Assembly: GCF_002339505.1 (NCBI RefSeq)
Contig: NZ_DDJO01000013.1
Location: 97,962-161,961 of the forward strand
Reading direction: 5' to 3'
DNA length: 64,000 nt
From: Corynebacterium sp. UBA2622
GTDB taxonomy: Bacteria > Actinomycetota > Actinomycetes > Mycobacteriales > Mycobacteriaceae
A program made the position numbers and the translations under genes. Of the stretch, positions 35,383 through 44,549 are shown in pieces (within the stretch, counting starts at the first letter, position 1; each line of letters starts with the position of its first letter). The notes below the pieces were generated by a model. It was not told where the DNA came from. It searched no databases and worked only from the letters and a program-made list of their open reading frames with translations.

Positions 35383-37304
35383 TAGAGCTCCACCGGGTAA
35401 TCCCGGTGCTCGATCTTCGGGTCGATGCGCTTTTCCACGAAGATGCCGTGCCAGACCATGAACGCCAGGACCGTCCAGAGGCGCCGTGAATGGTCGCTCA
35501 CGCCGTCGCGGTGTTCCTTGAGCATCTCCAGCACCTGCGGCTTGTTGAAGATGCCGCCGGTCTGGGACTCGTTGATGGTGTCCTGGGCCCAGCCGTAGAG
35601 CTCGTCCCCGGCAAGCCAGTGGCGCATGGGCACGGGGAATCCGAGCTTCTTGCGGTGCAGGACGTGCGGGGGCACGATCTGCTCCATGGCCTTGCGCAGC
35701 GCGTACTTGGTGGTGCCGTGGGCAATCTTCTGGTCGAAGGGGATGGTCTGGGCGACCTCGAAGACCTCCTTGTCCAGGAAGGGGACGCGCAGCTCGAGAG
35801 AGTTGGCCATGTTCATCTTGTCGGCCTTGACCAGGATGTCACCGCGCATCCAGGTGAACAGGTCCAGGTTCTGCATCCGCGCGACCGGATCCATGTCCTT
35901 CGACGCGGCGTAGATCGGGGCCGTGACCTCGCGGTGGTCCCATTCCCGGGTGGCCCAGGGCAGCACCCGCTGCAGCTGCTCGAAGTTGAAGGAGCGGGCG
36001 TTGCCGTAGTAGCGCTCCTCCATCGGGGTCGTGCCGCGCTCCAACAGGCTCTTGCCCTTCACCCCGTCGGGCAGGACGCGGCTCAGGCGGTTCAACCCGC
36101 GGCTGAGTGTCGCCGGGAGCTTCTCGAAGGGCGCGAGCGAAAGCGGTTCCTTGTAAATGGTGTATCCGCCGAAGAGCTCGTCGGCACCCTCACCGGACAG
36201 CACCACCTTGACGTGCTTGCGGGCCTCCTTAGCCACGAAGTAGAGGGGGACGAGGGAGGGGTCGGCCACCGGATCATCGAGGTACCACATGATTGACGGG
36301 ACGGCGTCGGCGTACTCCTCGGGGGAGACGATTTTCACGATGTGCTCCACGCCGATTGCCGCCGCCGACTCGGCGGCCACGTCCACCTCGGAGTACCCCT
36401 CGCGCTCGAAGCCCGTGGTGAAGGTGAGGAGGTTCGGGTTGTGCCGCTTGGCCAGGGCCGCGATCGCGGTCGAGTCGATGCCCCCGGACAGGAAGGACCC
36501 GACGGTCACGTCCGCGCGCATGTGCTTTTCGACGGAGTCCTCCAGCGCCCTGGCGATGCGGTCGTAGAGTGCCTGCTCAGTGTCCGCGTTAACGGGTGTG
36601 GAGCGGAACGCGGGCCTGAAGTAGCGCTCGGAAACGACCTCGCCACCCGGGGTGAGGGTAACGGTGGAACCGGATTCGACGCGGCGGATCTCCTCGTGCA
36701 GGCTCTCCGGCTCCGGCACGTACTGCAGGTCCACGTAGTGCTCGATGGCACGGCGGTCAAGCTCCAGGCCCAGACCGATCCGGCCCGCCATCTCGAGAAT
36801 GGACTTCTTCTCGGAGGCGAAGACGGTCCCGGCCGGGGTGGTTGCGTAGTACAGAGGTTTGATGCCGAACTGGTCGCGTGCGGCAAACATCGTCTTCGTC
36901 TCCGTGTCCCAGATGACGAAGCCGAACATGCCGCGCAGGTGGTTGACCACGTCGGCGCCCCAATGGTGGTAACCGACAACAATCGGCTCCCCATCGCCAC
37001 CCGTGTTGAAGGTGTAACCCTCTGCGGTGAGCTCCTCCCGCAGCTCGAGGTAGTTGTAGATCTCACCGTTGAATGCCATGGCGTAACGCTGGGGGTTATC
37101 GGCCGGTCCCCAGCGCAGGGGCTGGTCAGAGTGGGCGATGTCGATGATCGCCAGGCGATTGAAGCCGAAGACGGCGTCATCGTCGTGCCACGTGCCCGCG
37201 GCATCGGGGCCACGGTGGTACATGCAGGACAGCGCGCCTCCAACTGAATCGACGTAGGCCTGGCCGTCACCGTTGGCGGCGAGCATTGCGAGAAGACCGC
37301 ACAT
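35382..37304 (-). CDS. ltsA: Glutamine-dependent amidotransferase, LtsA/AsnB family
   Basis: This 640-residue protein has an N-terminal class II glutaminase domain with catalytic C2 (MCGLLAML) and a C-terminal synthetase domain with the pyrophosphatase loop SGGIDST near residue 272 and SGEGADELFGGY. It is the length of C. glutamicum LtsA, which amidates meso-diaminopimelate in peptidoglycan and is needed for lysozyme resistance; asparagine synthesis is the alternative. Location beside ctaC agrees with LtsA. AGGAGAGG precedes the ATG. The DUF1345 gene overlaps its stop. Confidence 0.9.
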   Translation of the reverse strand: MCGLLAMLAANGDGQAYVDSVGGALSCMYHRGPDAAGTWHDDDAVFGFNRLAIIDIAHSDQPLRWGPADNPQRYAMAFNGEIYNYLELREELTAEGYTFNTGGDGEPIVVGYHHWGADVVNHLRGMFGFVIWDTETKTMFAARDQFGIKPLYYATTPAGTVFASEKKSILEMAGRIGLGLELDRRAIEHYVDLQYVPEPESLHEEIRRVESGSTVTLTPGGEVVSERYFRPAFRSTPVNADTEQALYDRIARALEDSVEKHMRADVTVGSFLSGGIDSTAIAALAKRHNPNLLTFTTGFEREGYSEVDVAAESAAAIGVEHIVKIVSPEEYADAVPSIMWYLDDPVADPSLVPLYFVAKEARKHVKVVLSGEGADELFGGYTIYKEPLSLAPFEKLPATLSRGLNRLSRVLPDGVKGKSLLERGTTPMEERYYGNARSFNFEQLQRVLPWATREWDHREVTAPIYAASKDMDPVARMQNLDLFTWMRGDILVKADKMNMANSLELRVPFLDKEVFEVAQTIPFDQKIAHGTTKYALRKAMEQIVPPHVLHRKKLGFPVPMRHWLAGDELYGWAQDTINESQTGGIFNKPQVLEMLKEHRDGVSDHSRRLWTVLAFMVWHGIFVEKRIDPKIEHRDYPVEL

Positions 37305-37719
37305 GTTTTGAAACCTCTCCTATATATAAGGACGCCGGGGGCCCGAAACGCTCCGGGCGGGCGCGAAGTGCTCCCTCAACAATAGGGTTTCGCCGTCGGA
37401 GGCCGCGAACCGGAGCGGGCGGTTTTGCTTCCACCTTTAGCCCGTCCCCGAAAGGGGGCCAACTTAAGGATGACGTGGAACGGGCCTGGTGTGACGTGCG
37501 TTACCGCCTGGGCGATGGAAGGGGCGGGGTCAAGCCGTCGCCCCCGCTAGAGGGGCCGGTCACGCGGCCTGAAAAGGGGCTGGGGGAGGGGATGTAGCGG
37601 CCCCACGCGGGAATGCCGATACCCTGGCAGCGATGAACTATCCTGACTGAGTAGGAATGTTGGTGGCACCGCCATGGACATTCGTTGGTTTTTAGGTGTG
37701 GACAGGAAGGCAGACACAC
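37305..37719. promoter_or_regulatory. Divergent ltsA / ctaC intergenic region
   Basis: This 415-base gap holds no convincing gene. Next to ltsA is TATATATA (37321-37328) on the edge of its AGGAGAGG site. TGTGACGTGCGTTACC (37490-37505) has one perfect and one weak arm of a GlxR site. Toward ctaC lie TATCCT and TAGGAAT as weak -10 candidates, and GGAAGG nine bases before the GTG start. Confidence 0.4.
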
Positions 37720-38811
37720 GTGGAAAAGGTAATGAAGCGCAGCTTCGCCAAAAAGGCCGGCGTCGCGGGCTCCCTGCTTCTCGGGGGCCTGACTCTCGCG
37801 GGCTGCGACGTCGCCCCGCCGGAGGCGCTGGCGAAGGTGCTCGACATGGGCTGGCCGGATCCGGTTACCCCCGAGGGCACGCAGCTGTACAACTTCTGGG
37901 TCTGGGTCTGGGTTGTGGCCTGGATCATCGGCATCATCATGTGGGCCGTGTTCCTGGTCGCGGTGTTCAAGTGGAATGCCAAGGCGCAGGCGAAGAAGAC
38001 GGACGACGAGTTCCCGAAGCAGCTGCAGTACAATGTTCCCCTCGAGCTCACCCTGACGATCATCCCGATCGTCATCGTGTTCGTGCTCTTCTTCTTCACC
38101 GTCCAGGCGCAGACCGCGGTCACCGCCCGCGACAAGGACCCCGAGGTCACCGTCGACGTGACCGCGTTCCAGTGGAACTGGAAGTTCGGCTACGCCGAGC
38201 TCGACCCGAAGCTCTCCCCGACGGGCCAGAAGTACGAGGGCATCGACGAGCAGCGCCAGGCCGCCGCCGAGAAGACCAAGTACGACCCGGAGGGCATGAA
38301 GAACGCGAATCCGATCCACGGCTCCTCGATGGGCGACCAGTCCTACCTCAACTTCAACAGGATTGAGACCCTCGGCACGACCGACGAGGTTCCGGTGCTG
38401 GTTCTGCCGGTCGACACCCCGATCGAGTTCCGTCTCGCTTCCGGCGACGTGAACCACGCGTTCTGGGTTCCCGAGTTCCTCTTCAAGCGCGATGCCTACG
38501 CACACCCGGAGGAGAACCAGTCCCAGCGCTCCTTCCAGATCGAGAAGATCGAGCGGGAGGGTGCCTTCGTCGGCCGCTGTGCCGAGATGTGCGGCACCTA
38601 CCACTCGATGATGAACTTCGAGATCCGCGCCGTTTCTCAGGACGACTTCCGCAACTACATGCGCTACCGCAACGACCACCCGGGCGCCACCAACGCCGAG
38701 GCGCTCCAGTCGATCGGGCAGGAGCCGTACGCGACCTCGACCCACCCGTTCAACTCGAGCCGCTCCACCCGCGACGGCGACAACTTCACCGACCCGAACG
38801 CGCACGTCTAA
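37720..38811 (+). CDS. ctaC: Cytochrome c oxidase (aa3) subunit 2
   Basis: Subunit 2 accepts electrons at the CuA centre. The 363-residue precursor has a lipoprotein signal with lipobox LTLAGC (C29), two membrane segments (about 55-80 and 103-127) and an outer domain. CuA ligands are visible: CAEMCGTYHSM (C287, C291, H295, M298 region) and the earlier histidine in VNHAFWVPEF. Between them lies an insert rich in charged residues found in actinobacterial versions that bind the bc1 complex. GTG 37720 has GGAAGG nine bases upstream. ctaF follows after 18 bases. Subunit 1 (ctaD) is not in the window. Confidence 0.95.
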   Translation: MEKVMKRSFAKKAGVAGSLLLGGLTLAGCDVAPPEALAKVLDMGWPDPVTPEGTQLYNFWVWVWVVAWIIGIIMWAVFLVAVFKWNAKAQAKKTDDEFPKQLQYNVPLELTLTIIPIVIVFVLFFFTVQAQTAVTARDKDPEVTVDVTAFQWNWKFGYAELDPKLSPTGQKYEGIDEQRQAAAEKTKYDPEGMKNANPIHGSSMGDQSYLNFNRIETLGTTDEVPVLVLPVDTPIEFRLASGDVNHAFWVPEFLFKRDAYAHPEENQSQRSFQIEKIEREGAFVGRCAEMCGTYHSMMNFEIRAVSQDDFRNYMRYRNDHPGATNAEALQSIGQEPYATSTHPFNSSRSTRDGDNFTDPNAHV

Positions 38812-38829
38812 GAAAGAGAGAACCGGACA

Positions 38830-39261
38830 ATGGGAACTGGCTCAAAAGTTTTTTACGCCATCGGCACCTTCCTCCTGTTGATGGGTGTCTTCTACATCCT
38901 CGCGACGATGTGGGTTGGCGACGACGCGTACCTCTTCGGTGTTGAGTGGGCCGGCGGCATCGGCCTCGTGCTCGCCACTGCACTGTCCTTCATGATGGCC
39001 GTGTACCTCGATTTCACCGAGCGCCGCATGGACATCGTCCCCGAGGACTGGGAAGAGGCGGAGATCGAGGACGGCGCGGGCGTGCTCGGCTTCTTCTCCC
39101 CCCACTCCATCTGGCCCTTCGCCATGGCGGGCGCCGTGTTCTTCCTCGGGCTCGGTATCGCGTTCTGGCAGCTGTGGCTCGTGGCCATCGGTGCAGTCCT
39201 CCTGGTGTGGACCACCACCCAGCTGAACATGCAATACAGCATCCCGCGCGAGAAGCACTAG
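38830..39261 (+). CDS. ctaF: Cytochrome c oxidase subunit 4
   Basis: This 143-residue small subunit is specific to actinobacterial aa3 oxidases. Four hydrophobic segments are visible (about residues 5-27, 35-58, 91-109, 112-130), and the loop after the second has FTERRMDIVPEDWEEAEIED. AAGAGAGAA precedes the ATG, 18 bases after ctaC, so the two form an operon that ends at a strong terminator. Nothing is unusual. Confidence 0.93.
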   Translation: MGTGSKVFYAIGTFLLLMGVFYILATMWVGDDAYLFGVEWAGGIGLVLATALSFMMAVYLDFTERRMDIVPEDWEEAEIEDGAGVLGFFSPHSIWPFAMAGAVFFLGLGIAFWQLWLVAIGAVLLVWTTTQLNMQYSIPREKH

Positions 39262-39306
39262 CGCACCGGCTCGGCCGCACGCCTTCGCGGTGGAGCTGAC
39301 CGATGC

Positions 39307-39340
39307 AATCCCCCGAACCTCCCGGTTCGGGGGATTTTTG
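39307..39340 (+). terminator. Strong terminator after ctaF
   Basis: A perfect 13-base stem (AATCCCCCGAACC with its complement), loop TCCC, and TTTTTG after it. It separates ctaCF from ctaE-qcrCAB. Confidence 0.92.
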
Positions 39341-39695
39341 CTGCCTCGGGGGAGAGGTGCGGGAGGGGTCATCCAAAAGTTTGCACCGGTCGGAATGGGC
39401 GGCCGGTGGCGGTGACCTTTCTCACATCTGGGAACCGCGGACCGGCCACCATTGCCCTGCGTGGGACCACGACCCGTCGGTGGGGGGAATGGGGTGCGGA
39501 AGGGTCCGCGATGGTCGCGCGCGTGACCAGCGCCGATGGCCGTCGTAAAGCGTGGTCCGAAAGTTCCCCCGCGGAACAAAAAAGTTTTCCGCGGCCGTCG
39601 GCGGTTGCAAAACGGCAGGTTGGTGACGTGGTTGCAGAAAATTGCCGGGGGTATGTGAGATGACTTTCAGGTTAAAAAGGGTGATACTTACATGC
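39341..39695 (+). promoter_or_regulatory. Regulatory gap before ctaE-qcrCAB with a GlxR-like site
   Basis: This 355-base stretch has no convincing gene. GGTGACCTTTCTCACA (39411-39426) fits GTGA-N6-TCAC exactly and the GlxR consensus in nine of ten arm bases; GlxR is known to bind at bc1-aa3 genes in C. glutamicum. Later, TTGCAG (39632) and TATGTG (39652) may be promoter elements, but their spacing is poor. TGTGA recurs at 39654. Confidence 0.5.
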
Positions 39696-40316
39696 GTGAC
39701 GACCGCAATTTCTAACCAAGGTATGGCGACGCCGCAAGGGCGTGTCCCGATGCTGAACCGGCCGAATATGGTCAGCGTGGGCACCATTGCGTTCCTCGCC
39801 CAAGAGTTGATGTTCTTCGCCGGGCTGTTCGCGATGTATTTCACGTCGCGCGCAAACGGCATGACAGCAGGTGACTGGGAGCACCAGACCGAGCATCTCA
39901 ACGTGGTGTTCGGCCTGATCATCACCGCTGTCCTGATCACGTCCTCTGTGACTTCGCAGATGGGCGTCTTTGCCGCTGAAAGGGGTGACGTATTCGGCCT
40001 CCGCAAGTGGTTCGCAGTGACCATCCTCCTCGGCGTGATCTTCCTCGGGCTAGTTGCCTTCGAGTGGTCCGAGATGGTCTCGCACGGCGTGACCCCGCAG
40101 GCCAGCGTGTACGGCTCGGTGTTCTACATCATCACCGGCTTCCACATGGCCCACGTGACGGCCGGCATCCTGGCGTTCTGCGTTGTGATGCTGCGCGTGT
40201 CCAAGTCGAAGTTCACCCCGGCACAGGCGACTGCCGCCATGGCCACCTCCTACTACTGGCACTTCGTCGACGTCATCTGGATCGGCGTGTTCATCACCAT
40301 CTACCTCGTTCAGTAG
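39696..40316 (+). CDS. ctaE: Cytochrome c oxidase subunit 3
   Basis: This 206-residue subunit has five membrane segments and family motifs such as ELMFFAGLFAMYF, FHMAHVTAGI and SYYWHFVDVIWI at the C-terminus. GTG 39696 (VTTAISNQGMATPQ) is chosen because this spacing matches the remembered C. glutamicum protein; no good ribosome site precedes it, and GTG 39681 right after AAAAAGG, or ATG 39723, remain possible. It leads the ctaE-qcrC-qcrA-qcrB group, with qcrC 84 bases on. Confidence 0.92.
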   Translation: MTTAISNQGMATPQGRVPMLNRPNMVSVGTIAFLAQELMFFAGLFAMYFTSRANGMTAGDWEHQTEHLNVVFGLIITAVLITSSVTSQMGVFAAERGDVFGLRKWFAVTILLGVIFLGLVAFEWSEMVSHGVTPQASVYGSVFYIITGFHMAHVTAGILAFCVVMLRVSKSKFTPAQATAAMATSYYWHFVDVIWIGVFITIYLVQ

Positions 40317-40400
40317 GGAAGTGCCCGCGAACGCGGGAGAACATTGCCAGAACGTAGAAGTCGTTTCGAATATTCCTCAATAGTCGCTTAAGGGAAAAAG

Positions 40401-41249
40401 ATGGAAAACACCCCAAAGAAGACGCGCAGCCGCCGCAAGATGCGGCGCACCGTCGCCGGTGCCGCGGCGCTGACGTTCGGGCTGACCGGTGCGGGCTTCC
40501 TCGCCACCGCTCTCGCGCCCAACGCGCAGGTCGCCACCGCGCAGCGTGACCAGCAGGAGCTTGTCCAGGAGGGCAAGGATATCTACGACGTCGCCTGTAT
40601 CACCTGCCACGGCGCGAACCTGCAGGGCGTCGAGGGCCGCGGCCCGTCGCTGATTGGCACGGGAGAAGGCGCGGTCTACTTCCAGGTCAACTCCGGCCGC
40701 ATGCCCATGATGTCCAACGATGCTCAGGCAGAGCGCAAGAAGCCGCGCTACACCGAGTCCCAGTCCCTGGCCCTGGCCGCCTACGTCGCGGCCAACGGCG
40801 GCGGCCCGGAGCTCGTGTACGACAAGGACGGCTCCCTGTCCAAGGAGTCGCTGCGCGGCAAGAACTACGACGGCCAGATCCAGGACGCCGATGTCGCCCG
40901 CGGCGGGGAGCTCTTCCGCCTTAACTGCGCCTCGTGCCACAACTTCACCGGCCGCGGCGGAGCGCTGTCCTCCGGTAAGTACGCGCCCGAGCTCGATCCC
41001 GCCAACGAGCAGGAAATCTACCAGGCGATGCTGACCGGCCCGCAGAACATGCCGAAGTTCTCCGACCGTCAGCTCACCGCGGACGAGAAGAAGGACATCA
41101 TCGCCTTCATCAAGTCCTCCAAGGAGACCCCGAGCCCGGCCGGTTACGCGCTGGGTGGCCTCGGTCCGGTCTCTGAGGGCATGGCCATGTGGATTATCGG
41201 CGTCACCCTGGTCGCCGCCGCTGCTATCTGGATTGGATCGCGTTCATGA
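40401..41249 (+). CDS. qcrC: Cytochrome bc1 complex dihaem cytochrome c subunit
   Basis: QcrC passes electrons from the Rieske centre directly to the CuA site of the oxidase, replacing a free cytochrome c. The 282-residue protein has an N-terminal membrane/signal segment (about 17-39), two haem sites CITCH (C66-H70) and CASCH (C176-H180), and a C-terminal anchor (about 262-280). Methionine ligands are likely in the GRMPMM and QNMPKF segments. Its last four bases overlap the ATG of qcrA. Confidence 0.96.
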   Translation: MENTPKKTRSRRKMRRTVAGAAALTFGLTGAGFLATALAPNAQVATAQRDQQELVQEGKDIYDVACITCHGANLQGVEGRGPSLIGTGEGAVYFQVNSGRMPMMSNDAQAERKKPRYTESQSLALAAYVAANGGGPELVYDKDGSLSKESLRGKNYDGQIQDADVARGGELFRLNCASCHNFTGRGGALSSGKYAPELDPANEQEIYQAMLTGPQNMPKFSDRQLTADEKKDIIAFIKSSKETPSPAGYALGGLGPVSEGMAMWIIGVTLVAAAAIWIGSRS

Positions 41250-42469
41250 GCAACGAAGTGAAGAAGAACTACACCGACGCCGAGCTGGCGAAGATGAACA
41301 ACGCCGAGCTCGCTGCCCTCGGCACCGAGCTTGACGACGTCACGGTCGCGTACCGCAAGGAGCGCTTCCCGCTGGCCGACGACCCGCGGGAGAAGGCTGC
41401 CGCGCGCGGCATCAACGTGTGGCTGATCGTCTCCGTTCTCGCGGGCCTGGCCTTCCTGGCCGTGTACCTGTTCTGGCCGTGGCACGCGAAGTTCCACGGT
41501 GACGAGGGACTGTGGCGCTACACCCTCTACACCCCGCTGCTCGGCCTGACCTCAATGCTCGCGCTCGGTTCGCTGGGCATCGCGGTCATCCAGTACGTCA
41601 AAAAGTTCGTGCCGGAGGAGATCTCGGTGCAGCGCCGCCACGACGGCCGCTCCAGCGAGCTCGACCGCCGCACGACGACCGCCCTGCTGAATGACGCGTG
41701 GGAGACGTCGACCTTCGGACGTCGCAAGGCGATGATGGGCCTCCTCGGCACCGCCGGCCTCCTCACGGGTCTGATGGTTGTTGCCCCCCTGGGTGGCATG
41801 ATCAAGAACCCGTGGAAGCCGCGCCACGAGCTCGGCTACGGCGGTGACGGCACCCTGTGGACCCACGGTTGGACCCTCGCGGACCAGGGCCAGAAGATCT
41901 ACCTCGGCCGCGACACCGGTGCCATCGCCGAGCTCCACGAGGGCGAGGTTGGTTCCCACTACTCGACGGCGGGCGTGTCCCGCCTGGTGCGCATGCGCCC
42001 GGAGGATCTCGCCGCCGCCTCGATGGAGACCGTATTCCCGCTCTACCCGGAGGACGTCAACGACGGCGCCGAGTACGACCCGGAGCGCGACGTCTACGAG
42101 AAGCAGATGCACTCCATCCACGGCCCGCGCAACGCGGTCATGCTGATCCGCCTGCGCTCGGAGGATGCCCGCAAGGTCGTGGAGCGCGAGGGGCAGGAGT
42201 CCTTCCACTACGGCGACTTCTACGCCTACTCCAAGATCTGCACCCACATCGGTTGCCCGACCTCTTTGTACGAGGCGCAGACCAACCGCATCCTCTGCCC
42301 GTGCCACCAGTCCCAGTTCGATGCGCTTCACTACGGCAAGCCGGTGTTCGGCCCCGCCGCCCGAGCGCTGCCGCAGCTTCCTGTGACCATCGACGAAGAC
42401 GGATACCTCGTTGCCAACGGGAACTTCAAGGAACCCGTCGGCCCTGCATTCTGGGAGCGTAAGTCCTAA
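41246..42469 (+). CDS. qcrA: Cytochrome bc1 complex Rieske iron-sulfur subunit
   Basis: This 407-residue Rieske protein transfers electrons from menaquinol to QcrC. Three membrane segments (about 58-76, 93-115 and 165-187) replace the usual single one, as in actinobacteria. The 2Fe-2S ligands are in CTHIGCP near residue 332 and CPCHQS near 352. ATG 41246 overlaps the qcrC stop (ATGA), and its own stop overlaps the qcrB start (TAATG). Its cluster may be delivered by ErpA (34285). Confidence 0.96.
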   Translation: MSNEVKKNYTDAELAKMNNAELAALGTELDDVTVAYRKERFPLADDPREKAAARGINVWLIVSVLAGLAFLAVYLFWPWHAKFHGDEGLWRYTLYTPLLGLTSMLALGSLGIAVIQYVKKFVPEEISVQRRHDGRSSELDRRTTTALLNDAWETSTFGRRKAMMGLLGTAGLLTGLMVVAPLGGMIKNPWKPRHELGYGGDGTLWTHGWTLADQGQKIYLGRDTGAIAELHEGEVGSHYSTAGVSRLVRMRPEDLAAASMETVFPLYPEDVNDGAEYDPERDVYEKQMHSIHGPRNAVMLIRLRSEDARKVVEREGQESFHYGDFYAYSKICTHIGCPTSLYEAQTNRILCPCHQSQFDALHYGKPVFGPAARALPQLPVTIDEDGYLVANGNFKEPVGPAFWERKS

Positions 42470-44109
42470 TGACCACCAAACTCGCAAAGACCGCGGACAA
42501 CATTGATTCGCGATACACGGTCTCGGGAATTCTCCGGCCTCAGCTGAACAAGGTCTTCCCGACGCACTGGTCCTTCATGCTGGGAGAGATGGCGCTGTAC
42601 AGCTTCATCATTCTCCTGCTGACGGGCATTTACCTGGCCTTGTTTTTCGATCCCTCGATCACAAAGGTCATCTACGACGGCAACTACCTTCCGCTAAACG
42701 GCGTGGAAATGTCCCGGGCCTACGCGACGGCGCTGGACATCTCCTTCGGCGTCCGCGGTGGACTCTTCGTTCGCCAGATGCACCACTGGGCGGCGCTCAT
42801 GTTCATGATGTCCATGTTCGCGCACATGCTCCGCATCTTCTTCACCGGCGCATTCCGCCGGCCGCGTGAGGCGAACTGGGTCATCGGCGTCACCCTCATC
42901 CTGTTGGGCATGGCCGAGGGCTTCCTCGGCTACTCCCTGCCGGACGACCTCCTCTCCGGTGTCGGCCTGCGCATCATGTCCGCCATCATCGTCGGCCTGC
43001 CGATCATCGGCACCTGGCTCCACTGGGCCATCTTCGGTGGTGACTTCCCGTCCGATCTGATGCTGGACCGGTTCTACATCCTCCACGTCCTCGTTCTGCC
43101 GGGCATCATTCTTGCCCTCGTTGCTGCGCACCTCCTGCTCGTCTGGTTCCAGAAGCACACCCAGTTCCCCGGGCCGGGCCGTTCCGAGAACAACGTCGTG
43201 GGCATCCGCATCATGCCGGTCTTCGCCGTCAAGGCGATCGGCTTCATGTTCATCGTCTTCGCCGTCCTCGGCGGAATGGCCGGTCTAACCACGATCAACG
43301 GCATCTGGACCATCGGCCCTTACAACCCGTCGCAGGTTTCCGCCGGTTCACAGCCGGACGTGTACATGCTGTGGACTGACGGTGCCGCCCGCGTCATGCC
43401 CGCGTGGGAGCTCTACCTCGGCAACTACACCATCCCGGGCGCCTTCTGGGTCGCCATGATGTGTCTGGTTCTGGTGGTGCTGCTCTTCGCCTACCCGTTC
43501 ATCGAGAAGGCCGTCACCGGTGACGACGCGCACCACAACCTCCTGCAGCGCCCGCGCGACGTCCCCGTCCGCACCGGCGTCGGTGTCATGGGCATCGTCT
43601 TCTTCCTGCTGCTGACCATCTCGGGCGGCAACGACCACGTGGCGCACTTCTTCCAGATTTCGCTGAACGCAATGACATGGTTCGGTCGTATCGGCCTGAT
43701 CATCCTTCCGCCGCTGGCGTACTTCATCACCTACCGCATCTGTGTCGGGCTGCAGCGCTCCGACCGTGAGGTGCTGGAGCACGGCATCGAGACCGGTGTG
43801 ATCAAGAAGCTCCCGAACGGTGCCTTCATCGAGGTTCACCAGCCGCTCGGCCCGGTGGACGAGCACGGCCACCCGGTCCCGCTGGAGTACGCGGGTGCCC
43901 CGGTACCGAAGCAGATGAACCAGCTGGGCTACTCCGACGCCGAGACGGTGGGCAAGTTCAGCGCCGCGGATCCGGGCATCGCCTCGCGCGTCCGCGAGTC
44001 CACTGAGCGCAACCACCACGAGGAGATCGAAACCTTCCGCGCCATTGAGGCCACGAAGGACGCCTCCGACCGGGATGCCGGGCGGCAGCACGGTAGCTCG
44101 CACGAATAA
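42469..44109 (+). CDS. qcrB: Cytochrome bc1 complex cytochrome b subunit
   Basis: QcrB holds two b haems and the quinone sites. The 546-residue protein has eight or nine membrane segments. The haem histidines lie in RQMHHWAALMFM and HVLVLPGIILALVAAH-type helices; the quinone-site segment is GPYNPSQVSAG. A soluble C-terminal extension of about 110 residues, typical of actinobacteria, ends in charged residues. The start overlaps the qcrA stop. A strong terminator follows at 44141. Confidence 0.96.
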   Translation: MTTKLAKTADNIDSRYTVSGILRPQLNKVFPTHWSFMLGEMALYSFIILLLTGIYLALFFDPSITKVIYDGNYLPLNGVEMSRAYATALDISFGVRGGLFVRQMHHWAALMFMMSMFAHMLRIFFTGAFRRPREANWVIGVTLILLGMAEGFLGYSLPDDLLSGVGLRIMSAIIVGLPIIGTWLHWAIFGGDFPSDLMLDRFYILHVLVLPGIILALVAAHLLLVWFQKHTQFPGPGRSENNVVGIRIMPVFAVKAIGFMFIVFAVLGGMAGLTTINGIWTIGPYNPSQVSAGSQPDVYMLWTDGAARVMPAWELYLGNYTIPGAFWVAMMCLVLVVLLFAYPFIEKAVTGDDAHHNLLQRPRDVPVRTGVGVMGIVFFLLLTISGGNDHVAHFFQISLNAMTWFGRIGLIILPPLAYFITYRICVGLQRSDREVLEHGIETGVIKKLPNGAFIEVHQPLGPVDEHGHPVPLEYAGAPVPKQMNQLGYSDAETVGKFSAADPGIASRVRESTERNHHEEIETFRAIEATKDASDRDAGRQHGSSHE

Positions 44110-44140
44110 ACACTGAGTGATTTTGCGGTCGCTTAAGTAA

Positions 44141-44175
44141 GACCCCCTCCTGTATGGGAGGGGGTCCTCTTGTTT
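44141..44175 (+). terminator. Terminator after qcrB
   Basis: GACCCCCTCC (44141-44150) pairs perfectly with 44157-44166 around a six-base loop; CTCTTGTTT follows. Confidence 0.88.
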
Positions 44176-44269
44176 AAGCGGTGGTGGGCTCGTTGGCGGG
44201 TAAGCGGACCGGCGGCGCTCGGCAAATGCCCCCGGTAATACTGGTCGCCGAGCCGGGTTGACCGCGCCG

Positions 44270-44285
44270 TGTGACAAAGACCACA
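44270..44285 (+). promoter_or_regulatory. GlxR/CRP-like site upstream of riboswitch-controlled NlpC/P60 gene
   Basis: TGTGACAAAGACCACA fits TGTGANNTANNTCACA in nine of ten arm bases. It lies about 200 bases before the likely promoter at 44470-44498. The rest of 44176-44469 shows no gene and no clear structure. Confidence 0.45.
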
Positions 44286-44469
44286 ACCGGGCACATTGGG
44301 CTAAGCTGGCTGCGGCCTGAAAGGGGAAGGTCGCGCGGTGGAGGGAAAGGGGCAGGTCAACGCCCCCGTGAACGTTCTGTCTGGCAGGTTCACCGCGAAG
44401 GCCCTCGCGGGAAGGGCCCCCTAACCGGAACGCCTGAGGAAAATAACGGCTCGATAACGGGAGTGTCGG

Positions 44470-44498
44470 TGGACAATTCCGTATCCGTTTCGTAATCT
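44470..44498 (+). promoter_or_regulatory. Promoter of the riboswitch-NlpC/P60 unit
   Basis: TGGACA (44470-44475) and TAATCT (44493-44498) are 17 bases apart. Transcription would start near 44505, giving a leader of about 250 bases that contains the whole riboswitch. Confidence 0.6.
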
Positions 44499-44549
44499 TA
44501 CCGAGACATTGCGACACCACACGTTGCATGCATGAACCACACAAAAGCA

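Noticed and set aside
39481..39663. Small plus-strand frame between ctaF and ctaE as a gene
   Set aside because: No ribosome site, composition unlike neighbours, and the stretch holds regulatory-looking sequence.
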